A DNA stretch of 64,000 nt, taken from NCBI GenBank assembly GCA_963752505.1, contig CAVVYM010000008.1, forward strand, positions 1 to 64,000, in the 5' to 3' direction. The DNA comes from JACJWR01 sp963752505 (lineage in GTDB: Bacteria > Actinomycetota > Actinomycetes > S36-B12 > UBA10799). A model generated the notes under the pieces. That model was given only the letters and a program-made list of their open reading frames with translations, had not been told where the DNA came from and ran no database searches. Position numbers and translations under genes: made by a program. Positions 7,625 to 17,065 of this stretch are shown here, piece after piece; positions within the stretch are counted from its first letter, which is position 1, and every line of letters starts with the position of its first letter.

Positions 7625-9903
7625 ATGGGTGCAATTTCGCGCTGGGCTGTGAACAGGCCTTGGCAGGCCGTCATCGTGTGGATCGTCGTACTACTGGGCA
7701 TCCTGACGTCGGCAGCGCTGTTCCGTGGTGAGTTCAAGGACACCTTCAACCTGCCCGACACCGAGTCGACCATTGCGACCAACCTCCTCGCCGAAGAGTT
7801 CCCCGATGCCGCCAAGCAGCAGGCCTCGGTGGTGTTCTCCCCGGAGACCGGCACCGTGGATCAACCGGAGGTGCAGTCCCGGATCAACGAGTTGATCGCG
7901 AACATCGACGAGATTCCCTCGGTCGAATCCGGTCGCATCACCCTTCGTCCCCGATGCTGGTCCGCGGGGGTTGATGAGCGAAGATCAAACTGTCGGCCGC
8001 GCGACCGTGGTGTTCGGCGGGGGTGCGACGACACCGCCGATGGCGGAGATCATGACCCTGATCGACGAGGTCGAGGCCACCAACACCGACGGCCTGCAGG
8101 TGGGGGTTACCGGCCAAGCCGTGGATTTTGCCGGCACTGAGCCGCCGAAGAGCGAGATCTTCGGAATCATTGTCGCCATCGTGATCATGCTGATCATGTT
8201 CGCCGCTGTGGTGGCGGCGTCGATGCCGATCCTGGTCGCATTGATCGGCCTCGGCGCCGGCCTCGGCATCGTGGCAGTGGTTGCGCGATTCATGGACATC
8301 GCCACCTTCGGCCCGACCCTCGCAGCCATGATCGGGCTTGGCGTGGGAATCGACTACGCCCTGTTCGTGATCAACCGCTACCGCCAGGCCATCATCGTCG
8401 GCCGGGAGCCCAAAGAAGCGGCGCTGGAAGCCGTCAACACCGCCGGACGAGCTGTGGTCTTTGCCGGTACCGCCGTGGTGATCGCTCTGTTGGGCCTATT
8501 CGTGCTGGGTATCAGTTTCATGAATGGGCTCGCAGTCGGGGCAGCCGTGACGGTGATCATGGTGATGCTCACGGCTGTGACCCTGCTCCCCGCGGTAATC
8601 TCGATCCTCGGGCCAGAAGACCTTCGCCGGGCGGATGCCGTGGGCCGAGCGGAGTCGCCGCAATGAAGGCCTGGGGCTGGCCCGCTACAGCCGAGTGCTG
8701 CAGCGACGCCCGCTGATTTTCGGCAGCATTGCGCTGATCGTCATGCTCGTCTTGGCTACCCCGGTGCTGTCGATGCGCCTTGGTTTCCCCGACGCCGGTG
8801 GCAAGCCCGAGGGCAACACCTCCCGGATCGCCTACGACCTCACCACCGAGGGGTTCGGCGCCGGAGCCAACGGACCGTTCCTGGTGGTCGCCGAACTTCC
8901 GGAGGCGGCGCAGCTATGCGCTCCGGGCGCGGTACCGGGCGAAGCGTCGTCAGTCATCTTGGACGACCCGGCACTGGCGGGTGCCAACGCACTGTCGGCC
9001 GCGTTGGCCGCGACACCCGGTGTGGCTTCGGCCTCCCCAGTGTTCGGCTGCACCGGCGCGGTGTCGAAAGACGGGTCGGCAGCGATCATCTCAGTGTTGC
9101 CCACTACCGGCCCACAAGATGCGGAGACAACCGAACTTCTCGCGACGCTGCGCAACGACGTGATCCCCCCGGTGGCCGAAGTCAACGACTTGCAGGCCTA
9201 CGTGGGCGGCGCGACCGCCGTCACGAGTGACTTCTCCGACGTGCTGGCCAAGGCCCTGCCCACCTTCCTCGCCGTCGTCGTCACCCTCGGGTTCCTGGCG
9301 TTGACTGTGCTCTTCCGCTCGCTGATCGTGCCACTCATCGGTGCCCTCACATCATTGCTCAGTTTCGGCGCCGCACTCGGAGCCGTCGTGGCGGTATTCC
9401 AGTGGGGGAACTTCGCCAGCCTGTTCGGGGTCACCTCTACCGGACCGATCCTGCCGTTCCTGCCGGTGATGCTGTTCGCGATCCTGTTCGGCCTGAGCAT
9501 GGACTACCAGGTGTTCTTGGTCTCCCGAATGCAGGAGGAGTGGACGCGCACGCACGATAACCGCCTCTCTGTGCGACGGGGACTCATCGGATCCGGCCGA
9601 GTCGTCATGGCCGCCGCGGCGATCATGTTCAGCGTTTTCATCTCGTTCGTGTTCGGCGACGACAACACCATCAAGATGTTCGGCCTCGCCCTCGCCCTCG
9701 CGGTTCTCTTCGACGCGTTCGTGGTGCGTCTCGTGCTCGTGCCCGCCCTCATGACTGTGCTGGGGAAAGCCAACTGGTACCTGCCGGCCTGGCTCGACAA
9801 ACTGCTGCCGAACGTGCACGTGGAAACCGAAGAGGAAGCCGAGGAAATCGTCGACCCGCTGGAAGGTGAAGCCACCGGCGATGAGGAGCCTGCACGCGCC
9901 TAG
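7625..9903 (+). pseudogene. MMPL/RND family transporter gene with two frameshifts
   Basis: The combined translation is a full-length MMPL transporter of about 750 residues: an N-terminal membrane helix (VIVWIVVLLGILTSAALF), a periplasmic loop, a five-helix bundle with the GLGVGIDYALF signature, then a second loop and bundle with FGLSMDYQVFLVSR. The frame is broken twice. Near 7929 an apparent extra base separates IPSVES from the continuing VASPFVPDAGP. Near 8610-8655 the frame shifts again before RRNEGLGLARYSR. MMPL proteins export lipids or drugs. This is either a recent pseudogene or a sequence with two indel errors. It ends convergently against rarA with interlocking stop codons (9900-9903). 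Confidence 0.85.
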
Positions 9904-11261
9904 GGGTCGGTGGGAGGTTGTTCGTCGGTCTGCGGCGGGCGTACGACCTCCCGCAAGCGCTTGACGCGCTCCACCAGAGCCGCCTCTGCGCCTCTGGCTC
10001 CAGGCCGGTAGTACTGCCGATCGGCCAGCTGCGGGCCAACGTAGTCCTGCGCCACGACCCCGGCGGGATCGTCGTGTGGGTAGACGTAGCCGACGCCGTG
10101 GCCGTGTTCGGTTGCCCCCGGATAGTGAGCGTCGCGGAGGTGAGCTGGCACAGTCGGCGGGGTGCGCCCGCTTCGGACGTCCGCCATCGCTGAATCGATG
10201 GCGGTGATCACCGCGTTCGATTTCGGTGCCAGAGCCAGGTGGATCACCGCCTGGGCAAGGGTCAGCCGAGCCTCCGGCATGCCGATCACTGAGACGGCGT
10301 CCATGGCTGCCATCGCCATGAGCAGTGCCTGCGGATCTGCCAGCCCGATGTCCTCGCTGGCGAGGATCACGAGTCGGCGGGCGATGAAGCGGGGGTCCTC
10401 GCCGGCCACCACCATGCGCGCCAGGTAGTGCAGGGCGGCGTCGACGTCCGAACCGCGCACGCTCTTGATGAGGGCACTGACGATGTCGTAGTGAGCGTCC
10501 CCCGCGCGGTCGTAGACAGGAGCGAACTCCTGCATGGCTCGCTCGACGTCGGCCACCTCGATGGTCTGGCCCGCAGCCGCGCCGGCACTCGCCTCCAGCG
10601 CGGTGAGGGCCCGGCGAGCGTCACCACCGGCGAGTCGAATCAGCAATCCTCCTGCGTCCTCGCTGAGCGACCACCGACCCGCCAGGCCCTGTTCGGAGTC
10701 CAGCGCCCGGTTGAGCACCTCGGCCACCTCGGCGTCGCTGAGCGACGTCAGGCGCACGACGATGGATCGTGACAGCAGGGGCGAGATGACGGAGAAGGAG
10801 GGGTTCTCCGTGGTCGCCGCCACCAGGGTGATCCACCCGTTCTCGACCGCGGGCAGCAATGCATCTTGCTGGGTCTTCGAAAAGCGGTGCACCTCATCGA
10901 CGAACAGCACTGTCTGCTGACCCGATATCAACCCGTCGCGGGCCGCCTGGATCACTTCACGCACGTCCTTCACCCCGGCGGTGACGGCCGACAGTTCGGC
11001 GAATCGCCGGTCGCCGGAGGCCGCAATGAGCATCGCCAGCGTCGTCTTGCCCGTACCCGGTGGACCCCACAGGATCACCGAGGACCAGGTGGTGGACGCA
11101 TCCGAGGCCGCACCCGCCACCAGGCGCCGCAAGGGCGAGCCGGGGGCGAGCACCGCGGATTGCCCGACGACCTCATCCAGGGTGCGAGGACGCAAGCGAG
11201 CAGCCAACGGCGCGCCCGGCCGATCGGGGCCAGTCTGGGCGTCGAACAGCGTGCCAGTCAT
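9900..11261 (-). CDS. rarA: Replication-associated recombination protein A (RarA/MgsA), AAA+ ATPase
   Basis: A 453-residue clamp-loader-like AAA+ ATPase acting at stalled replication forks. Visible features are [11 protein letters not shown] at the N-terminus, Walker A (GPPGTGKTT, about residues 67-75), Walker B FVDEVHRF, the sensor-1 stretch AATTENPSF, the arginine finger in LLSRS, and the C-terminal tetramerisation domain with [11 protein letters not shown] and YVYPHDDP. Its ATG overlaps the stop of the upstream membrane-protein gene (ATGA), which implies coupled translation. Confidence 0.95.
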   Translation of the reverse strand: MTGTLFDAQTGPDRPGAPLAARLRPRTLDEVVGQSAVLAPGSPLRRLVAGAASDASTTWSSVILWGPPGTGKTTLAMLIAASGDRRFAELSAVTAGVKDVREVIQAARDGLISGQQTVLFVDEVHRFSKTQQDALLPAVENGWITLVAATTENPSFSVISPLLSRSIVVRLTSLSDAEVAEVLNRALDSEQGLAGRWSLSEDAGGLLIRLAGGDARRALTALEASAGAAAGQTIEVADVERAMQEFAPVYDRAGDAHYDIVSALIKSVRGSDVDAALHYLARMVVAGEDPRFIARRLVILASEDIGLADPQALLMAMAAMDAVSVIGMPEARLTLAQAVIHLALAPKSNAVITAIDSAMADVRSGRTPPTVPAHLRDAHYPGATEHGHGVGYVYPHDDPAGVVAQDYVGPQLADRQYYRPGARGAEAALVERVKRLREVVRPPQTDEQPPTDP

Positions 11262-12211
11262 GTGGGGGTCTCCCGTTCTGTCGGGTCGCCCGCAGGTTGT
11301 GCAGGTGGCTTGGGCAGGTCAGGGAGCAGCATCATGCGCCGTACGCTGGCGTTACTCCGCAGATCGCGCCCGGCGTCGGCGGCCCCCGATGACTGCGGAG
11401 GTGATTCGCTGGGGCCGAACTCGTCGCTGCCCCAGGACTCCCATAGGCCGCCCCAGAGGTCCCGCAGCCAACTGGACTTCTTGCCGCTGGACGGTCGGTT
11501 TTCGCGGCGCCAACGCCCCCGGCGCAACAGCAGCCAGGCGAAGGTGAAGACCACGTCCCAGAAGGCCAGGAGCACCACGTAGTACGACAGCGAATCCACG
11601 TTCGCCGCCAGCAGCAGTATGGCAACGAATGCCGCCTCAAGGGAGATCGTCTGCCCGCTGATGAGGATGAGGCTCAGCAGCGTCAGCGGCACCGACTTCG
11701 CCAGTTCGTGCGAGCCTTCGAGGTTGACGTGGGCTAGCAGCCTGCTCCCGCCGACCACCACCGCGGCAGCGATGACCAGTTCCTCGGCTGGTCGGATCGA
11801 CTCACCCCGGTTCGCCGCCAACACCAGCACCGAGAGCACGGCGAAGAACCACAGTGGAATCCAGAACAGCGGGGTGGCGGCATAGCGCAGCACAGCGCGA
11901 GCAGTGGTGGACGGAGGCCGATTCTCGAAATACTCCAATTGCAGCCGCGGGTGCTGCATCCCCCGGTAGATGGCCCGCAGCAGCAGCACCGTGATGGCCA
12001 CCGCCACGATGAAACTGATGAGGTACCAGCCCTTGAGGCTCCACAGCGGGAGGTCGTAGGGGTTGACACCGTAGCGTTCCAGCAAGCGGTCGAAGTAGGC
12101 TTCGTCCACTTCCCAGATGGTCGGTTCGGGCGTAGGTGAGGGGGCTAGCGCTGCCCACCGCGGCATCGAAGCCGTGGGCAGCGACAGCAGCGCCACGCCC
12201 GATCCCACCAT
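11258..12211 (-). CDS. Multi-span membrane protein co-translated with rarA
   Basis: A 317-residue protein from ATG 12211, with a possible later start at 12166. A hydrophobic, signal-like N-terminus and Pro-rich linker lead to an extracytoplasmic segment, then about six transmembrane helices (beginning at [18 protein letters not shown]), and a basic, charged cytoplasmic tail. I do not recognise the family. Its stop overlaps the rarA start, so the two are co-expressed. The ATG lies in a palindromic CCATGG that could also initiate the divergent cyclo-ligase gene on the plus strand. Confidence 0.7.
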   Translation of the reverse strand: MVGSGVALLSLPTASMPRWAALAPSPTPEPTIWEVDEAYFDRLLERYGVNPYDLPLWSLKGWYLISFIVAVAITVLLLRAIYRGMQHPRLQLEYFENRPPSTTARAVLRYAATPLFWIPLWFFAVLSVLVLAANRGESIRPAEELVIAAAVVVGGSRLLAHVNLEGSHELAKSVPLTLLSLILISGQTISLEAAFVAILLLAANVDSLSYYVVLLAFWDVVFTFAWLLLRRGRWRRENRPSSGKKSSWLRDLWGGLWESWGSDEFGPSESPPQSSGAADAGRDLRSNASVRRMMLLPDLPKPPAQPAGDPTERETPT

Positions 12212-12248
12212 GGGTGTCAGCCTAGGCTCCAAGCGTGGGTGTACACAT

Positions 12249-12863
12249 GTGAATGTGAACTCCGAGCCCCCGACGACGGCCGATGCGGCACGGCCCGCTG
12301 ACGACAAGGCCGCGTTGCGGGCGCGAATTCGCAGCTTGCGGCGCGCGGCGCTGCCCGACCCGCAACGCGCAGCAGAGGTCGCACGAGCATTCCTCGCGGT
12401 GCCGGGGGTGCAGGAGCGGGTGACCGCCGGAGCCGTCGTACTGTGCTTCGTCTCGCTGAAGCATGAGCCACCCACCCGAGTACTGCGTGAGCAGTTGCGC
12501 AGCGCCGGGGTGCGGGTACTGCTGCCGGTCGCTGGTGCCGATGGCGAGTTGACCTGGGTCGTGGATCCAGGGGCCGCCGCCCGGGCCTGGGGTGTTCCGG
12601 GGCAGCCGGACCTACCGCCACCCGAGGCGCGCCCTGCGGTGCCCGCCGAACCTGTCGTCGTGGCGGTTCCCGCCCTCGCCGTCACACCGGACGGTCACCG
12701 ACTGGGGCAGGGTGGCGGCTACTACGACAGGCTGCTCGCCTCGTTGCCCTCCGTTTCCGCCGGCGGCCCACTCCGAGTGGCCGTCGTGGGCCCCGGCGAG
12801 GTTCTTGATTCGATCCCCACCCACGCCCACGACGAGCGAGTCGACGCCATCGCGGTGGGCTAG
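12249..12863 (+). CDS. 5-formyltetrahydrofolate cyclo-ligase
   Basis: ATP-dependent conversion of 5-formyl-THF to 5,10-methenyl-THF. The 204-residue protein has the helical N-terminus (KAALRARIRSLRRAA), the sheet region VLCFVSLKHEPPT, and the family signature LGQGGGYYDRLL close to the C-terminus. The start is uncertain: GTG 12249 gives a standard length; GTG 12255 or ATG 12210 are possible. No clear Shine-Dalgarno is seen. It is divergent from the rarA-linked membrane-protein gene. Confidence 0.88.
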   Translation: MNVNSEPPTTADAARPADDKAALRARIRSLRRAALPDPQRAAEVARAFLAVPGVQERVTAGAVVLCFVSLKHEPPTRVLREQLRSAGVRVLLPVAGADGELTWVVDPGAAARAWGVPGQPDLPPPEARPAVPAEPVVVAVPALAVTPDGHRLGQGGGYYDRLLASLPSVSAGGPLRVAVVGPGEVLDSIPTHAHDERVDAIAVG

Positions 12864-12988
12864 CAGCCCTGAGTTCGCGGACGGCAGCCGCAATCGGAGG
12901 GTTGATGTGCCCGACTCTTGGATAGCCCCGCGTAGAATCACAGCAGGGCGGCGTCGTGCTGCCTCATATCGACTAGCCAAGGAAACTA

Positions 12989-13363
12989 ATGTCAATCATC
13001 GAGTTCCTCTGGTACGCCCTCATGATCTTCCTGTGGGTTGCCTACCTGTTCGTCCTGTTCTTCATCTTTACCGATATTTTCCGCGACCACACCATGAACG
13101 GATTCGTCAAGGCGATCTGGATCCTCGTGTGCTTCTTCCCGCTGGGCGCGCTGATCTACCTCATCGTCCGCGGCCGCGGTATGGCCGAGCGCGCACAGCA
13201 GGCGCAGTCTGCCGCGCTGGCCGTGCAGAAGGAATACATCCGCGAGGCCGCTGGCACAGCTGGACCTGCCGACCAGATTGCGCAGGCCAAGACCCTGCTC
13301 GACAGCGGCGCGATCACGCAGGAAGAGTTCGACTCCATCAAGACCAAGGCGCTGGCCTCCTGA
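12989..13363 (+). CDS. PLDc_N-type membrane protein with C-terminal SHOCT motif
   Basis: A 124-residue protein with two N-terminal transmembrane helices (about residues 5-28 and 40-60; the second contains the ILVCFFPLGALIYLIVRG pattern of PLDc_N domains), a short helical linker, and a C-terminal SHOCT motif (AKTLLDSGAITQEEFDSIK). SHOCT motifs are thought to mediate oligomerisation. ATG 12989 is preceded by AAGGAAAC. Role unknown. A strong hairpin follows the gene. Confidence 0.8.
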   Translation: MSIIEFLWYALMIFLWVAYLFVLFFIFTDIFRDHTMNGFVKAIWILVCFFPLGALIYLIVRGRGMAERAQQAQSAALAVQKEYIREAAGTAGPADQIAQAKTLLDSGAITQEEFDSIKTKALAS

Positions 13364-13380
13364 CCAGGCCCACCCATAGC

Positions 13381-13416
13381 CCGCGGGCCCGCGACAATCT
13401 CGTCGCGGGCCCGCGG
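13381..13416 (+). terminator. Hairpin terminator after the SHOCT gene
   Basis: A perfect 14-bp GC-rich stem (13381-13394 with 13403-13416) around an 8-base loop, 17 bp after the SHOCT stop. It has no U-tract, as is common for actinobacterial terminators. Confidence 0.75.
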
Positions 13417-13430
13417 TGTGAGACGGCGCA

Positions 13431-13736
13431 ATGAGCACGCACCGGTTCACTGCCGAACTCTGGGTCTGGGATGCCCGCCGCACCGATAGTTGGGTGTTCG
13501 TGACGCTGCCCGAGGAGACCAGCGCGGCGGTCAGGGACGAGGCCGATGCCCGTGGACCCCGCAACGGCTTCGGATCGGTCCGGGTCGGTGTGCGCGTCGG
13601 GGCATCACAATGGCGCACTTCGGTATTCCCCGACTCCGCTTCCGGCTGCTTCGTGCTGCCCGTGAAGAAGGCCATACGCACAGCCGAGGACGTTGAGCCC
13701 GGCGACGAGGTGTCGGTGATCCTCGACGTCCTGTGA
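13431..13736 (+). CDS. DUF1905 domain protein
   Basis: A 101-residue single-domain protein starting at ATG 13431, 15 bp after the terminator hairpin. Strands FTAELWVWDA and SWVFVTLPEE, the middle GFGSVRVGVRVGASQWRTSVFP and the terminal VKKAIRTAEDVEPGDEVSVILDV are the standard order for DUF1905, a small beta-barrel domain of unknown function often found alone or fused to a YdeI-type domain. It is the last intact gene before the mosaic scar at 13.78 kb. Confidence 0.85.
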   Translation: MSTHRFTAELWVWDARRTDSWVFVTLPEETSAAVRDEADARGPRNGFGSVRVGVRVGASQWRTSVFPDSASGCFVLPVKKAIRTAEDVEPGDEVSVILDVL

Positions 13737-13777
13737 GGGCGCGCCTTCCACTGCGGCGCACAGTCAGGCAATCCGCC

Positions 13778-13859
13778 CGAATCCAGCCGGGCCGCCGTCG
13801 TACCCCGTTGATGTACTGCAGCACGCCTCCGGCGAGACCAGTGATCGGCAGCGTCGAGG
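13778..13859. repeat. Mosaic of two fragments copied from the fadB-like gene
   Basis: Bases 13778-13832 match 19526-19579 except for one extra C. Bases 13830-13859 match 20259-20288 exactly. The two source pieces lie about 680 bp apart in the fadB-like gene but are fused here through a shared CGG. Order and orientation are preserved. The extra C puts the first piece out of frame relative to fadB, so it is non-coding here. RNA read rightward through this element would be complementary to fadB mRNA at both places. Confidence 0.9.
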
Positions 13860-14050
13860 CTGCGATCGCGGAACTGTTCGACCGTTACAAGGTTGTGCGC
13901 TTCTACCTCGACCCTCCGTTCCAGGTGTACGTCAAGAACGACCCTCGCACCCGCAAGGTGTCCTCAGCGATCAAGGCGTGGTTCGACGACGACACCGAGT
14001 ACCTGACGGTGCCGAGCGTCCGGCGTGGGGTGCGCAAGCACTGCTTGTGA
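13860..14050 (+). other. Unidentified reading-frame fragment downstream of the mosaic
   Basis: The 389-bp gap between DUF1905 and the decarboxylase gene contains the mosaic and then an open frame ending at TGA 14050. Its last 63 residues look protein-like (AELFDRYKVVRFYLDPP, then AWFDDDTEYLTVPSVRRG). The 'YDRYKVV.FYLDPP' flavour faintly recalls the nuclease part of phage terminase large subunits, but the match is too weak to name. It has no start codon of its own outside the mosaic, so it is probably the 3' remnant of a broken gene. Bases 14051-14125 show nothing recognisable. Confidence 0.35.
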
Positions 14051-14125
14051 GCCCCACTCCGAGAGCGGTGGACGACCTGCGGGATTGGATCGGCACCGGG
14101 TAGGTCCACCGCCTAGGGTTGCGGC

Positions 14126-15787
14126 ATGACCTCTCATTCCGCTGAGCCAAGCGGTGAACAATCCCCACCGGCCACCGTTGGTGACCGCCTTGTCGAATCC
14201 TTGCTCGGGCACGGTTGCGACACGGTGTTCGGTGTGCCCGGAGATTTCGTCCTGAGCCTGGACCGCCGGCTGGAGAACCGCATGCGGTTCGTGGGGACCA
14301 GCGACGAGCAGGGTGCCGGGTTCGCCGCCGACGCCTACGCCCGACTGCGTGGTTTGGGCTGCGTTGTGGTGACGTGGGGCGTGGGCGGTCTGAAACTCGT
14401 CAACACCACCGCGCAAGCATGGGCGGAGAATTCACCGGTGGTGGTGGTCAGCGGCGCGCCTGGGCTGGCTGAAAGCGAAGGCAACCCCAATCTGCACCAT
14501 CGGGTCAAATCGTTCGACACCCAACTGCGTGTGATGGCCGAAGTCACGGCAATGGCAGTGCGGCTGGATGATCCGACTACGGCTTCCCGCGACATTGAAG
14601 TTGCGGTCGCCACCGCCCGGCGTTTGACCAAGCCGGTCTACATCGAGATCCCGCGAGACATCGAGGCCCAGCCGGCGGCGGCCTTGCCCGAGCTCGATCC
14701 GCCAGGCCGCCCCCACCCCGCGCTGGTGGCCGACGCGCTGGCCGATGTCATCGAGTTCATGGGTGAAGGTTCCTCGGCGGTTGCGATGGCTGGCTCGGAG
14801 GTGGCTCGGCATCATCTGCAGGGCCAGTTGGCCGCATTGGCGCGCCGGTTGGGCATGCCGGTGGCCGAGACCCTGATGGGTAAGTCCTGCTTCGGCGGCT
14901 CCGATCCGGTGCTGATCGGGGTGTATGCCGGCGCGCTTAGCAGCGACGAGGTGCGCCGGACGGTCGAGGAGGCTGACCGGGTGATCCTGCTCGGGGAAAC
15001 GATCAGCGATCTCAACACCGGGATGTTCACCGCCAACGTGCTCCGGAACCGCCTGGTGGTTCTTGAGGAGGGGCGTACCGTCGTGCGGCGGCGGACCTAC
15101 GAGGGGGTGGGGCTGGTGGACATCATGAATGGACTCATGGACCACTGGGGTCTGGAACCCATCGAGGTCGATCCGGTCGTGGCGCTGCCGCCACCGGCCA
15201 CCCCCGTAGCCGGCCAACCTTTGGGGATTCGCAGCGCCTTCGACATCATGCGGGGGCTGCTCGGACCCGGCCACACGATTCTGGCCGACCCCGGTGACGC
15301 ATTGTTCGGGTCAATCGACTTGCGCACCGAACGCTCCGGCTACCTTGCGAGTGCCTACTACGCCTCGCTCGGATTCGCGGTGCCGGGGGCGCTCGGAGCG
15401 GGGATTGCCCGGCCCGAACGGCGGCCCATCGTCCTCGTCGGCGATGGTGCCTTCCAGATGACTGGCTTTGAGCTGGCCGGAATGACGCCGCACAAGGTGG
15501 CGCCGGTGGTGATCGTGCTCAATAACAGCGGCTACGGCACTGAACGACCACTGCTCGAAGGTAGTTTCAACGACATCCCGGCCGTGCGCTACGCGGACGT
15601 CCCGCAGGCGCTGGGCAGCGGATTGGGGGTGCGTGCCGCCACCGAGGACGCCTTCGACACGGCCGTCCGCGAGGCCCTCGCGGACTCGTCGCAACTGAGG
15701 CTGATTGAGGCGGTGATCCCTGCCGACGACATCTCGCCAGTCCTGGCCAGGCTCACCTCAGAACTTGGTCACCGGGTGCAGGAGTAG
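14126..15787 (+). CDS. ThDP-dependent 2-oxoacid decarboxylase (indolepyruvate/pyruvate decarboxylase family)
   Basis: A 553-residue three-domain thiamin diphosphate enzyme. The N-terminal PYR domain has CDTVFGVPGDFVLSL and the conserved glutamate in TSDEQGAGFAADAYAR. A HH pair follows in NLHHRVKSFDTQ, as in pyruvate and indolepyruvate decarboxylases. The C-terminal PP domain carries the ThDP motif from GDGAFQ to NNSGYGTE. Non-oxidative decarboxylation of an aromatic or short 2-oxoacid to an aldehyde is expected. The 'pyruvate versus indolepyruvate/phenylpyruvate' choice cannot be made from sequence alone. It is monocistronic, and convergent with tesB. Confidence 0.88.
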   Translation: MTSHSAEPSGEQSPPATVGDRLVESLLGHGCDTVFGVPGDFVLSLDRRLENRMRFVGTSDEQGAGFAADAYARLRGLGCVVVTWGVGGLKLVNTTAQAWAENSPVVVVSGAPGLAESEGNPNLHHRVKSFDTQLRVMAEVTAMAVRLDDPTTASRDIEVAVATARRLTKPVYIEIPRDIEAQPAAALPELDPPGRPHPALVADALADVIEFMGEGSSAVAMAGSEVARHHLQGQLAALARRLGMPVAETLMGKSCFGGSDPVLIGVYAGALSSDEVRRTVEEADRVILLGETISDLNTGMFTANVLRNRLVVLEEGRTVVRRRTYEGVGLVDIMNGLMDHWGLEPIEVDPVVALPPPATPVAGQPLGIRSAFDIMRGLLGPGHTILADPGDALFGSIDLRTERSGYLASAYYASLGFAVPGALGAGIARPERRPIVLVGDGAFQMTGFELAGMTPHKVAPVVIVLNNSGYGTERPLLEGSFNDIPAVRYADVPQALGSGLGVRAATEDAFDTAVREALADSSQLRLIEAVIPADDISPVLARLTSELGHRVQE

Positions 15788-15929
15788 CTGCGGTTCGCGG
15801 CGGTGTCGGCTTCGCTGTCGGTGCACTCTTGAAGGCCGACTACTGCCTGGGCGATGGTGTTGCTGAGCAGACCCAGAATCGCATTGAGGCCGATGGTGCG
15901 GCTGGCAGACAGCCGTCGGGAAGTCCGGC

Positions 15930-16799
15930 TCACGAACTTCCGCGCAGCAACGCTTCCTGCACGACCGACGCGACCAGCGTGCCGTCTTCTCGGTAGAACT
16001 CCCCGCGTGCAAGTCCATGACCACGCGAGGCCACCGGGGAATCCAGGACGAACATGGTCCACTCATCGGCGCGAAATGGCGCGTGGAACCACATGGCATG
16101 GTCCAACGACGACAACGCCAAATCCGGGTGTGCTGCCCGACCACCGTGGGGTTCCAAGATCGCCCCGATCAGCGTGAGGTCGGAGAGGTACGTGAGTGTG
16201 CACACGTGCACCAGCGGGTCGTCGGGGAGACGCTCCAACGTGCGGGTCCAGGCCACGCGGGTGGCTGTTCCGCCAGTGGCCTGGGCCACGGACTCGGGAT
16301 CCACCAACCTGCGCTCAAGGAGCGCGCGGGTGGGGTAGCCCTTGTCTGGTGTGCGCAACTCGTCGCCGTCGTACAAGAAGTCGGTCTCCGGCACGTCCTC
16401 TGGCCTGGGCACGTCCGGCGGTGGGGCTTGATGACTCAGTGTTGGTTCATTGATGCTGAACGAGGCCGACATGGTGAAGATCGTTTCCCCATATTGCACC
16501 GCTGTGACGTGGCGAGTGGTGAATGATCGACCATCCCTCACCCGCTGCACCGAATAGACAATGGGGTCGTGGGTGCTGCCGGGCCGGATGAAGTAGGCGT
16601 GCAGCGAATGCACCCGCCGGTCGGGTTCATCGACCGTGCGGCCGGCCGCGATCAGTGCTTGCGCCGCCACCTGTCCGCCGAAAGCGCGCAACGGGGAGCC
16701 GGCATGGCACCGACCCACAAAGATGTCTCGGTCGATTCGATCGAGATTGAGCCGTTCGATGAAGTGCTCGTCGTGAGGTGGCTGTGGCATGGAGGTCAT
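15930..16799 (-). CDS. tesB: Acyl-CoA thioesterase II (TesB)
   Basis: A 289-residue double-hotdog thioesterase that hydrolyses medium- and long-chain acyl-CoA. Visible hallmarks are IFVGRCHAGSPLRAFGGQVAAQAL, VHSLHAYFIRPGS, VQRVRDGRSFTTRHVTAVQ in the first hotdog, and LSSLDHAMWFHAPFRADEW with the catalytic Asp of the second, then ASRGHGLARGEFYREDGTLVAS. The start is ATG 16799, with ATG 16790 as alternative; the open frame upstream is not protein-like. The 142 bp between it and the decarboxylase stop show nothing convincing. Confidence 0.92.
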   Translation of the reverse strand: MTSMPQPPHDEHFIERLNLDRIDRDIFVGRCHAGSPLRAFGGQVAAQALIAAGRTVDEPDRRVHSLHAYFIRPGSTHDPIVYSVQRVRDGRSFTTRHVTAVQYGETIFTMSASFSINEPTLSHQAPPPDVPRPEDVPETDFLYDGDELRTPDKGYPTRALLERRLVDPESVAQATGGTATRVAWTRTLERLPDDPLVHVCTLTYLSDLTLIGAILEPHGGRAAHPDLALSSLDHAMWFHAPFRADEWTMFVLDSPVASRGHGLARGEFYREDGTLVASVVQEALLRGSS

Positions 16800-16924
16800 C
16801 TTGGCAGTGACCGGACATGGGATGCTGCCAAGTTCCCTGGTTCCCTCGCGCTTCGACCCGTGGACCCCACCCCGTCCGAGGGGGCACCTCACTCGCTCCG
16901 GGACTCTGGGCTCGGCCACCGGGC

Positions 16925-17065
16925 TCAGTTGAGTTCCAAGGCGGTCTGAATTGCGCGACTCAAATCGTGCTCCTGCGCTGGCAGCAACCACCCGAACCGA
17001 TCACCGAGGTCGTGGACCAACACAGGTCGGCGCTTGTCCACAAGGGCCACACGAATCGGCCTCAA
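16925..17065 (-). pseudogene. MazF/PemK-like toxin remnant with internal deletion
   Basis: A 46-codon frame from TTG 17065, with AAGGA 7 bp upstream. The first 17 residues (RPIRVALVDKRRPVLV) match the start of actinobacterial MazF/PemK toxins. The rest (HDLGDRFGWLLPAQEHDLSRA and a final ALELN) matches the C-terminal 30 residues of the same family. The roughly 60 residues normally between them, including the RNA-binding loops, are missing, so an in-frame deletion has fused the two ends. The TTG start overlaps the stop of the upstream frame in a TTGA, the usual antitoxin-toxin coupling. It should be inactive. Confidence 0.6.

Noticed and set aside
13778..13859. Mobile-element or attachment-site explanation for the mosaic
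   Set aside because: No transposase, integrase, terminal inverted repeats or target-site duplication flank it; two partial copies of one host gene do not fit an insertion sequence.
15769..16062. Minus-strand frame running from inside tesB to the decarboxylase stop, containing IGLNAILGLLSNTIAQAVVG
   Set aside because: It overlaps tesB on the same strand in another frame, has no ribosome-binding site and matches no family I know; most likely a shadow of tesB.
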